Origin: Solobacterium sp.
GTDB lineage: Bacteria > Bacillota_I > Bacilli_A > Erysipelotrichales > Erysipelotrichaceae
Assembly: GCA_017432325.1 (NCBI GenBank)
Contig: JAFRJJ010000090.1
Location: forward strand, 1-64,000
Direction: 5' to 3'
DNA length: 64,000 bases
The notes under the pieces are model-generated. The model made no database searches. It saw only the letters and a list, made by a program, of their open reading frames with translations, and was not told the origin of the DNA. Positions 51,001 to 58,666 of the stretch are shown here, one piece after another; position 1 is the stretch's first letter, and every line of letters begins with the position of its first letter. The position numbers and the translations under genes are program-made.

Positions 51001-51662
51001 TCTATGACGATAGCAAGACCTACATCGTAGATGAAGAACTGGAAAATATCGTGGCAGAGATGCGTCAGATCACCCGCCAGGATAAGCCATATCCGAATAT
51101 TCCGAAGCTTCCTGAACTGCGCACAAAGTTTATGGAAGCATACATGAAGATCCTCTCAAGAGAGGAAAAACCTGTTCTTGATGCCATTGACCAGGCACAA
51201 GCAAGAGTCATCGAAGTCCTGAACACAAAGGAATATGCTAGCGAGAAACGCTCGAAATATGTTGAGCTGTTCCATGAAATTCATAATGGAGCAGAGCACT
51301 GCAATAACGTTTCTGCACTAAGAAGTTTTGCGGACAAGGCAGATGCCCTGAAGATCCGCCTCATGAATGAGATGGATGCTTTGGATCGCCAGATTGCCTA
51401 TCAGAAGCAGTTGGCGGCACAGAAGGCGGCGGAGGAAGCTGCCCGCAAGGCAAAAGAAGAAGGCAAGGAAGTGACTCCGGTCGTTCCAAATCCGGAACCG
51501 GTCAAAATCAAGAAGACAAAGAACGTGACCATCAAAAATATGACCAACACGGCTTCCTGGAGACTGGAGAGTGCGCAGGATGTAGACAAATACCTTGCTG
51601 CGCTCAGGAAGTCTCTGCTGGAGGAACTGGAAGGAACCGATATCGTCAACGTCGAGTTCTAG
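48018..51662 (+). CDS. brxC: BREX protein BrxC (large P-loop ATPase)
   Basis: This 1214-residue protein is full length. After IKDMFKKSITRDIQGVV, the P-loop is GFFGSGKSH (about residues 75-83). A HHVVFLVDEIGQYIG Walker B and VIVTSQQDI follow. The long remainder is helical, with an Ala/Lys/Glu-rich coiled stretch near 1130-1160. BrxC/PglY-type ATPases are required for BREX protection and modification. The ATG at 48018 follows gaggt. The only unusual point is the TIR gene 9 bases downstream, where pglX normally sits. Confidence 0.93.
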   Translation: MQIKDMFKKSITRDIQGVVIAGQGEKTNIATELEEYVVTPELQRHFADFFSAYAKGINGETTKMGVWISGFFGSGKSHLLKILSYILDNEVVGGKRAIDYFIDDKKISDQMVLADMQLAANTPSDIIIFNIDAKSESDGKSNKDAIVNVFLKVFNNSLGFCGAIPYLADLERKLTEDGKYEEFKETYQKVTGHDWYEERHEFLSRQDGVVDTLIEMGYMSEKAAWNWCDAAIGDYQISIEDFAKRVKSYIDRKGNNHHVVFLVDEIGQYIGDDSKLMLNLQTVTEELGKECKGKAWVIVTSQQDIDSITKVKGNDFSKIQGRFDTRLSLSSANVDTVIKKRILDKTDTAAQTLRLLYEQKATIIKNLIVFNDGVEKKLYANDRDFAEVYPFIPYQFNLLASVLTSIRTHGASGKHLSEGERSMLALFKESAMALKDEPAGAIVPFHRFYDALENFLDHSHKGVIIKAYDNSYINPDHKDSDVFAINVLKTLFMIKYVLEIESNIDNITSLMIENIDDDRIEVKGKVEEALKVLMRQMLVQKNGSHYVFLTDEEQEINREIDSQNVEMAEVINKVSEMIFEDIFTEKKYRYPAFNGRYSFSFNQAVDDRPYKASQNYDVGVRVLTPWYEGGNDDTTLRMMSGQRFEVLVVLPNDAAFLDEIRQYLKIEKFLRLNTSTQLTKYETIKEAKRIEMRERNANAKLYLTESLKDATIYVNGDAPRISAKEVSARITEALGKLVQTVYNKLSYIDAAMGEAEIRKMFHSTNQLTLGLEGGTEPNTHALDDVLQFIATNTHMHMKTSMKTVKDRFMKAPYGFVEDDVHWLVARLFKRGDLAFTVNGATVNQNNKSDEELISFITKKAFVEKLLLEERIRVNDKDKKAVRDVMKELFGTAGVAEDEDSIMKNFQRYAQNTINEILRLEPQYQNYKYPGKNALDTGKKLMQAVIQIQSPLEFFQYVSRNREDFYEFAEDYDPVKAFFNGEQVQIFTRALDMLAIYDDSKTYIVDEELENIVAEMRQITRQDKPYPNIPKLPELRTKFMEAYMKILSREEKPVLDAIDQAQARVIEVLNTKEYASEKRSKYVELFHEIHNGAEHCNNVSALRSFADKADALKIRLMNEMDALDRQIAYQKQLAAQKAAEEAARKAKEEGKEVTPVVPNPEPVKIKKTKNVTIKNMTNTASWRLESAQDVDKYLAALRKSLLEELEGTDIVNVEF

Positions 51663-51671
51663 GAGAAAATA

Positions 51672-52487
51672 GTGAGTATCAGTCAGATTGAAAGCAAGAT
51701 TAAATCATTACAGAGAGACATCGAAAAATTGGGAAGAGATCTTGAGGCGGAAACTAAAAGGGAAGCTAACTTCATCAGCTCAATAGCTCGTACAAAAAGG
51801 TCTATTACCAAGAATACGTCTTTATCCTCTTTAAGAACAAAAGAGAAATCCATGAGTAGCGATGCTGAAAAGGCGAATAAGAGCAGTAAAAAGCAGGCAG
51901 AACTACAGGAAAAGATAGCAAAGAAGAAAATCGAATTAGCAAAACAGCAAGCCGCATTACAGAAAGAACGCGACAGAGCCTTTAAAGAAATGTCTAAAAA
52001 ACAAGACGAAGCCATGAAAGCGCAACATGAGATGATGACCCGGATAGAAAACATACAACAATATGGAGAGATAACTGAGAAGCACTACGACTTCTTTATA
52101 TCTCATGCTACAGAAGACAAGCAATCAGTTGCTCAGCCGCTCGCCGAAGCTCTACAGGCAAGAGGCGCAAAGGTGTGGCTTGATAAATTTGCCATGTCTG
52201 TAGGAGATAGTCTGAGAAAATCAATTGACGAAGGATTGGCTAATTCAAAGTACGGGATAGTCATTCTTTCTGAGGTCTACTTCAAAAAGTTTTGGACAGA
52301 AAAAGAACTGAACGGATTGTTTGCTAAGCAAGAGGATGGAGAAAAAGTCATCCTACCTGTATGGCACAATGTATCCAAAGATATTGTGAAACAGCATAGT
52401 CCGATATTGGCAGATATGCTTGCTCTGAAAACGGCTGATTTTACAATTGAGGAATTGGCTGACGAGTTTATTCGATTGATTCAGTAA
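51672..52487 (+). CDS. Coiled-coil protein with C-terminal TIR domain, inserted in the BREX operon
   Basis: Residues 1-130 form a long Lys/Glu/Gln coiled coil. A TIR domain follows from about 138: YDFFISHATEDKQSV, KVWLDKFAMSVGDSLRKSID, YGIVILSEVYFKKFWTEKEL. Glu212 in WTEKEL corresponds to the usual catalytic glutamate of NAD-cleaving TIRs. It starts with GTG after ggagaaa, 9 bases after brxC, and is followed 14 bases later by pglX. Hand counts of two 60-base samples give 43% and 38% GC, lower than a pglZ sample (53%). The coiled coil suggests oligomeric sensing; enzymatic activity is inferred. Confidence 0.85.
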   Translation: MSISQIESKIKSLQRDIEKLGRDLEAETKREANFISSIARTKRSITKNTSLSSLRTKEKSMSSDAEKANKSSKKQAELQEKIAKKKIELAKQQAALQKERDRAFKEMSKKQDEAMKAQHEMMTRIENIQQYGEITEKHYDFFISHATEDKQSVAQPLAEALQARGAKVWLDKFAMSVGDSLRKSIDEGLANSKYGIVILSEVYFKKFWTEKELNGLFAKQEDGEKVILPVWHNVSKDIVKQHSPILADMLALKTADFTIEELADEFIRLIQ

Positions 52488-52501
52488 GGAGTGCAACGGT
52501 T

Positions 52502-55500
52502 ATGAACAAAACAGCCATAAAGAACTTCGCCATATGGGCAAGAAATAAACTGATCGCGGACATCAGCTACCGTGCCGGTCTCATGGGTATTACTGCCGAT
52601 GGGGTCCATAATGCGTTGCCACAGTCTACCGGGGCGACAGAGTTTTACGATATTGGTACGTCGGAACCTTATGCAATCGCCGGGGATGCCGTAAAACAGC
52701 GCAGACACCTGGTGGAGTTGATCCGTGCGAAGGAAAGAGAAACCAATTACAAGATTGCTTATAAGTATGTGATCGAGGAGGTTGCCTATACCTGGTTCAA
52801 CCGCCTGATTGCTGTGCGCTTTATGGAGGTCAACGACTATCTGCCGTCTCATATCCGGGTTCTTTCATCGGATTCCGGCAAGATGGAGCCGGATCTGGTG
52901 ACCACGCCGTTCGACGCGGAGCTTTCCTTTACCAGTGACGAAGAACAGATGATCTATCAGCTGAAGCAGGAAAACAACATCGACGAAGTATTCCGGATCC
53001 TCTTTATCAAGCAGTGCAACGCTTTGAACGAGATCCTTCCTGCACTGTTTGAGAAGACCAGTGACTATACTGAACTGCTCCTGAACCTGTCTGTGATCGA
53101 CCAGGATGGAGTTGTTTACCATCTTGTCCACGACATCCCGGAAGAGGATTTTGATGTGGAACGCGGCGGCCAGGTTGAGATTATTGGTTGGCTGTACCAG
53201 TATTACAACACGGAGCCGAAAAATGAAGCCTTTGCAAAATCCGGTAAGATCAGCAAAGAAGAGATCCCTGCTGTTACGCAGCTCTTTACCCCGGATTGGA
53301 TCGTTCGGTATATGGTAGAGAATTCGGTCGGTCGTCTGTGGATTGAACATCTGAGAGCATTGGACGAATCTGCTGATGAAGCTGCACTGGCAGCAAGCTT
53401 TGGATGGAAATACTACCTGCCGGAAGCGGAGCAGGAACCGGAAGTGGACACAAAGCTCCGCGAACTGCGGAAAGAACGCGCTTCCCTGACACCGGAACAG
53501 ATTACTATGATCGATCCTTGTATGGGCAGCGGTCATATCCTGGTCTATGGATTCTCCGTTCTGATGCAGATCTATGAGAACGCAGGCTACGGTCAGCGTG
53601 ACGCTGCTAAGCGCATCCTGGAGCATAACCTGTTCGGTCTTGATATCGACGACCGTGCCTATCAGATGGCGTACTTTGCTGTCATGATGAAGGCAAGGGA
53701 ATATAACCGCCGCATTCTGAACGGTGAGAATAGCTGCAAGATCTATGCCATTCAGGAGAGCAATGGGATTACCGATGCCGCACTGGGTGATATGGGGGCA
53801 AAACTTTCTGAGGATGAACGCAAGAGGGCACTGAAAGAGATCAAGGGGCTGATTGCTGAATTTAAGGATGCCAAGGAGTACGGCAGCATACTGAATATTG
53901 ATAAACACGATTGGGATCTGTTGCGTCGTTTTGCTGTGCCGAATGTTGGCTATGGACAGCTCTCTCTTGATATAAATGGGGCTGAAGTTGCAGCAGATAA
54001 GCTTCAGAGGATCATTGACATTGCGGAGGTAATGGAGAAAAAGTATTTTGCAACAGTCACGAATCCTCCCTACATGAATTGGGGAGGGATGACAAGTAAG
54101 ATACAGAACTATGTAAAGAACAAATTCCCTGATAGCAAGAATGATTTGTTTGCTGTGTTTATTGAGGTGTGTCGCTCTATGCTGGCTAAGGGCGGGTATC
54201 AAGCGATGATAACTCAGCATGCATGGATGTTTTTGGCTAGCTTCGAACGCATTAGAAAAGCTGTTCTTTCAATGAATATTGTGAATATGGCACATTTGGG
54301 AACCAGAGCATTTGAAGAAATCGCCGGCGAGGTTGTCCAGACCACAACGTTCGTAATTAGAGCAAGTAATCTCAGGGATTATAATGGCCTCTATTGCCGC
54401 TTAGTTGATGCTACAACTCAAAGCATGAAAGAATCATGGTTTTTGGAAAGAAAGAATCAATATGTTGCAAAAACATCAGAGATGTCAAGAATTGCGGGGG
54501 AACCATTAGCATATTGGCTTTCGGGCAAGGCTCTAGCCGCTTTTGGACAGAAAACGATTGGCGACTGTTATGAACCAAGAAATGGTATTACAACAGGAGA
54601 AAATGACTTGTTCATCAAGTGTTGGTTTGAAGTACAGCCAAATTCCAACAAATGGATAAAACTCAATAAAGGTGGTAGCTTTAGAAGATGGTATGGCGAT
54701 CTTTACTATGTTGTGGACTGGGAAAATGATGGATATCGAATGAGAAACCTAAAAGATGACAAGGGGAAAGCTAGAGCAACTCTTCGGAGCATTGAATATA
54801 AATTCCAAACTGCGATTACCATGTCAAGAATTGTTACAGGAACGACCAGTTTCAGATACCTGCCAAACGGATATATTACAGAGGGTGCTTCGAATAATAT
54901 ATATATTGGGAATCTGTGGAATGAGGACAGATATTATTTGCTGGGGTTCTTAAATTCAAAACCGTGTGACTACATTCTGCATATTTTTAACCCAACAATA
55001 AATATTATGCCCGAGGATCTAAGGAAGCTGCCTTTGGCTCTAACTGCTAATATAGAGTTAATTTCTAATTTAGTTCAAGAGAATATTTCAATTTGCCGAG
55101 ATGACTGGAATCAGGATGAAACTTCGTGGGATTTTAATAAGCACTTTTTAGTGCGTCAGATTAGAAATATTGCCGACAGTTATCAATTGTGGGAATCGGA
55201 ATGTAATGAGAGACGTGCAAAATTACTTCTTAATGAAGAGACAATCAATAAGCATTTTATTGATATTTACGGATTTGATCATGAGTTAGACTCGCATGTT
55301 CTAAACGAGGAAATATCGGTAAGAGAAGTTGATCTAAGACGTGATATTAGAAGCCTTTTATCATATTCTGTCGGCTGTATGTTCGGGCGGTATTCCTTAG
55401 ATATAGAGGGTCTTGCATATGCTGGCGGTGAATGGGATACATCAAAATATTCATCTTTCCTTCCGGACACCGACAACGTAATTCCCATCACGGACGAGGA

Positions 55501-56107
55501 GTATCTAGAAGACGATATCGTGTCCCGTCTATGCACATGGTTGAAGGTGGTGTACGGAGAATCAACCTTAGAAGAGAATTTGGATTTCATTGCGAAAGCC
55601 CTTGGAAACAAAGGCAGCTCTTCCCGTGAGATCATCCGCAACTACTTCCTAAATGATTTCTTCAAGGATCATTGTCAGACCTATTCCGTGACCGGTTCTG
55701 GAAAACGTCCGATCTACTGGCTCTTTGATAGCGGAAAGCAGAACGGTTTCAAGGCTTTGATCTACCTACACCGCTACAATGCGGATACCATCGGCAACCT
55801 GCGTATCGATTACCTGCACCGTATGCAGCGCATCTATGAAAGCGAGATCAGCCGTATGCAGGATATGATCGACCACAGCACCAGTGCCCGGGAAGTGGCG
55901 CAGGCGACAAAGCGCCGCGAGAAGCTGCAGAAGCAGCTGAAGGAATGCCGCGAATACGATGAGACGCTGGCGCATCTGGCACTGTCCCGCATCGAGTTGG
56001 ATCTGGATGACGGAGTGAAAAAGAATTATAGGAAGATCCAGACTGCTAATGACGGTAAGTTCTATGAGGTCCTTGCGGATTCCAAGAATATCATGTCGAA
56101 AGAGTAA
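52502..56107 (+). CDS. pglX: BREX adenine-specific DNA methyltransferase PglX (BrxX)
   Basis: The 1201-residue protein has the gamma-type N6-adenine methyltransferase motifs DPCMGSGHILVYGFSV (motif I) and TNPPYMNWGG (catalytic NPPY). A large C-terminal target-recognition part follows. PglX marks host DNA and is needed for BREX defence. The ATG follows AAGGAGTG. Base composition changes within the gene: the stretch of about 54.0-55.4 kb is AT-rich (33% GC in 55021-55080 by hand count), while both ends look like the backbone. This agrees with exchange of the recognition domain. Confidence 0.95.
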   Translation: MNKTAIKNFAIWARNKLIADISYRAGLMGITADGVHNALPQSTGATEFYDIGTSEPYAIAGDAVKQRRHLVELIRAKERETNYKIAYKYVIEEVAYTWFNRLIAVRFMEVNDYLPSHIRVLSSDSGKMEPDLVTTPFDAELSFTSDEEQMIYQLKQENNIDEVFRILFIKQCNALNEILPALFEKTSDYTELLLNLSVIDQDGVVYHLVHDIPEEDFDVERGGQVEIIGWLYQYYNTEPKNEAFAKSGKISKEEIPAVTQLFTPDWIVRYMVENSVGRLWIEHLRALDESADEAALAASFGWKYYLPEAEQEPEVDTKLRELRKERASLTPEQITMIDPCMGSGHILVYGFSVLMQIYENAGYGQRDAAKRILEHNLFGLDIDDRAYQMAYFAVMMKAREYNRRILNGENSCKIYAIQESNGITDAALGDMGAKLSEDERKRALKEIKGLIAEFKDAKEYGSILNIDKHDWDLLRRFAVPNVGYGQLSLDINGAEVAADKLQRIIDIAEVMEKKYFATVTNPPYMNWGGMTSKIQNYVKNKFPDSKNDLFAVFIEVCRSMLAKGGYQAMITQHAWMFLASFERIRKAVLSMNIVNMAHLGTRAFEEIAGEVVQTTTFVIRASNLRDYNGLYCRLVDATTQSMKESWFLERKNQYVAKTSEMSRIAGEPLAYWLSGKALAAFGQKTIGDCYEPRNGITTGENDLFIKCWFEVQPNSNKWIKLNKGGSFRRWYGDLYYVVDWENDGYRMRNLKDDKGKARATLRSIEYKFQTAITMSRIVTGTTSFRYLPNGYITEGASNNIYIGNLWNEDRYYLLGFLNSKPCDYILHIFNPTINIMPEDLRKLPLALTANIELISNLVQENISICRDDWNQDETSWDFNKHFLVRQIRNIADSYQLWESECNERRAKLLLNEETINKHFIDIYGFDHELDSHVLNEEISVREVDLRRDIRSLLSYSVGCMFGRYSLDIEGLAYAGGEWDTSKYSSFLPDTDNVIPITDEEYLEDDIVSRLCTWLKVVYGESTLEENLDFIAKALGNKGSSSREIIRNYFLNDFFKDHCQTYSVTGSGKRPIYWLFDSGKQNGFKALIYLHRYNADTIGNLRIDYLHRMQRIYESEISRMQDMIDHSTSAREVAQATKRREKLQKQLKECREYDETLAHLALSRIELDLDDGVKKNYRKIQTANDGKFYEVLADSKNIMSKE

Positions 56108-56121
56108 CGGAGGTATAGCTT

Positions 56122-58644
56122 ATGGCAGAGCTTAACCTAAAACAAATCATAGATCGGCTGAATGCTGAGTTCACGGGAGACACCCGCAAGCTCGTCTTCT
56201 GGTACGACGATAAAGCAGAGTTTGCAGAGGATATCGAGAGCGTAGAGCTGGAAAACGCGAAGGTATATCTGCTAAAACCGGATAATACCTTCATCACGAA
56301 GCGTTTTTTGGAGCGGGAGGATACCACGACCAACTATCTGATCTATGCTCCGTTTCCGAAGCCGGATGTAAGAGAAAACCACCTGGAGGACACCATGCTG
56401 TACTCCAAGCGGTTCTTTGCTGACCGCGCTTCTCTGCTGTCTGTCGATCTCGGCATTGAGGAGAAGTATAAGCCGATCATCGAGAAGCATATCAAGTTCT
56501 TTGCCAACAAGGAACGGACACAGCGCTTTTACGACCTGGAGATCGAGAACTTCAACGAGGAGAATATCCTTGTCGGCCTTCTCAGCGCCATCTGCCGGAC
56601 ACGTACCTGCTCTTTTGAAGAAGTCGTGCGGGTCATGATCACAGATGGAACGCTGGAGGATAATAAGTTCCTGGCGGAGATCGAGAAATATGACCTTCTG
56701 GACTCTTTTTGGAAGCTCTGCGAGCAGCAGTTCGGCTATACCGACACGAAACCGACGCTGGAAAAGCTGATCGTCACCATGTTTGTGACATCCACCGCCA
56801 GACAGCTGGGATGCGATGTGCCGCAGCCATGGAAGACGTTTGTCTCTTATAAGTCCGGAAATATCATCGCATTCCTGGATAACCTGATGAACAGCGTGCT
56901 CTACAGTGGCCGATTCGATGAACTGTCCAAGCATGTCGCTGACGGTCTGAACGTGATGATATCCTTCTCCGGCATGCGGCCGGAAGACCTGGTGGATGTG
57001 GATACCTTCATTGCGGCGGATCAGATTTTGGTGAAGTGGATCGTAGAGCGGCTTGCAGCGGAGGATACCGGTGCCAAGCTGGATCGGCTGACCATACCGG
57101 AACTTTGCGAAAAGAGAATGAAGATGCACTTTGGCAGCAAAACAGCTAAAACGTACAAGCTGCTGCTGAGTAGCTATCATCTGATTACAGCAGCGAATTA
57201 CAGCTGCCCGGATGGCTTTAAGAAGATCATCAAACAGTACCTTGATAAGGATTACCAGATCGATCAAGAGTACCGGAGATTCTACTATCACTACGATCAG
57301 CTCGAAGATACCGGTGCCTTTGACGCATTACGAACGCTGGTAGAGAATATCTACACCAACGAATTCCTTGCCAGGATCATGCCGAAATGGAACGAAGGGA
57401 TTCAAGAAGCAGAGGCATTCCAGGAGATTGCGCTCCAGAGGAACTTCTATAACAAGCATGTGCGCAGCGCTAAGGAACGCACGGTTGTCATCATTTCCGA
57501 TGCCATGCGCTATGAAGTCGGGCAGGAACTGTTCAAGCGGATGATGGACGATCCTAAATGCTCAGCGAAACTGGATGTGCAGCTGTCCGTACTGCCTTCC
57601 TATACAAGGCTTGGGATGGCGTCTCTGCTTCCCCACAGAACACTGACCATGACGGATGACTTCCGGGTGCTGGCAGACGATGTGCTGTGCGACAGTCTTG
57701 CCGGCAGGCAGACTGTACTGCAGAACCATGCTGCGGACAGCGCCTGCGTGCAGTTCGACGATATCAAGAACCTGAAGAAGAATGACCTCCGGGATGTTTT
57801 CACCGGGAAGCAGGTCGTGTACGTGTACCATAATCAGATCGATGCTCGCGGCGACAAGGCAAATACCGAGGATGAAGTCTTTGTAGCCTGCGAAGAAGCC
57901 ATACAGGAGATCATTGCCCTGATCGGAAAGATCAATGTCAATGCCAATACGCACCATTTCATTGTGACTGCGGATCACGGATTTATCTATAAGCGCGATA
58001 AGGTGACGGAAAGTGATAAGATCGGCGGTGTCAGCGGGAAAGATGCATTTATCAACCGCCGGTTCATCGTTGCAAAGGGTCCTGTTGCAGAGGAAGGCGT
58101 GAGCTTTATGCCCATGTCTCTTGTCCTTGGAAACAATGATCCAAAGATCGTATCCTTCCCTGTCGGCAGCAATGTTTTTAAGGTTACCGGCGGCGGACAG
58201 AACTTTGTTCACGGCGGATCCTCTCCGCAGGAAATGCTGGTGCCTGTACTGGATATCAAGATGGAACGCGGTCACATGGAAACAAGACCGGCGCAAATCG
58301 CTCTGGTCAGCATCGTGCAGAAGATCACGAACCTGATCACGACCATGGACTTCATCCAGTCCGATGCCGTCAGCGATACGGTCAAGAAGACCACCTACAA
58401 GATGTATTTCATCTCCGAGGGCAACGAAAAGATCTCCAACGAGAATACATACATCGCAGACAGTCGTGATGCCGATCCGCAGAAGAGGATCTTCCGGATG
58501 CGGTTCACATTCAAGAATAAGAAATACGACAAGAACAAGCAGTATTACCTTGTTGTTTACGATGATGCGACCGGGATCGAAAGCTTCCGCCATCCTGTGA
58601 TCATGGACCTGGCGTTCGCGGACGATTTTGGTTTCAACTTCTGA
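56122..58644 (+). CDS. pglZ: BREX alkaline-phosphatase-superfamily protein PglZ
   Basis: The 840 residues include the PglZ alkaline-phosphatase-like domain: TVVIISDAMRYEVGQELF (metal-binding Asp), and a later HFIVTADHGFIYKRDK with the Asp-His pair. The N-terminal region (LVFWYDDKAEFAEDIESVEL) matches BREX type 1 PglZ. It is essential in BREX. A GGAGG precedes the ATG, 14 bases after pglX. Confidence 0.95.
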   Translation: MAELNLKQIIDRLNAEFTGDTRKLVFWYDDKAEFAEDIESVELENAKVYLLKPDNTFITKRFLEREDTTTNYLIYAPFPKPDVRENHLEDTMLYSKRFFADRASLLSVDLGIEEKYKPIIEKHIKFFANKERTQRFYDLEIENFNEENILVGLLSAICRTRTCSFEEVVRVMITDGTLEDNKFLAEIEKYDLLDSFWKLCEQQFGYTDTKPTLEKLIVTMFVTSTARQLGCDVPQPWKTFVSYKSGNIIAFLDNLMNSVLYSGRFDELSKHVADGLNVMISFSGMRPEDLVDVDTFIAADQILVKWIVERLAAEDTGAKLDRLTIPELCEKRMKMHFGSKTAKTYKLLLSSYHLITAANYSCPDGFKKIIKQYLDKDYQIDQEYRRFYYHYDQLEDTGAFDALRTLVENIYTNEFLARIMPKWNEGIQEAEAFQEIALQRNFYNKHVRSAKERTVVIISDAMRYEVGQELFKRMMDDPKCSAKLDVQLSVLPSYTRLGMASLLPHRTLTMTDDFRVLADDVLCDSLAGRQTVLQNHAADSACVQFDDIKNLKKNDLRDVFTGKQVVYVYHNQIDARGDKANTEDEVFVACEEAIQEIIALIGKINVNANTHHFIVTADHGFIYKRDKVTESDKIGGVSGKDAFINRRFIVAKGPVAEEGVSFMPMSLVLGNNDPKIVSFPVGSNVFKVTGGGQNFVHGGSSPQEMLVPVLDIKMERGHMETRPAQIALVSIVQKITNLITTMDFIQSDAVSDTVKKTTYKMYFISEGNEKISNENTYIADSRDADPQKRIFRMRFTFKNKKYDKNKQYYLVVYDDATGIESFRHPVIMDLAFADDFGFNF

Positions 58645-58666
58645 TAGATAGAACGGAGGCTAAGAC

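Noticed and set aside
52865..54220. 451-residue open frame on the minus strand within pglX
   Set aside because: Antisense shadow of the methyltransferase domain; no domain, no ribosome site, and opposite to the operon.
57562..58593. 343-residue minus-strand frame within pglZ (and a similar one at 56272-57291)
   Set aside because: Antisense shadows of pglZ without any domain signature.
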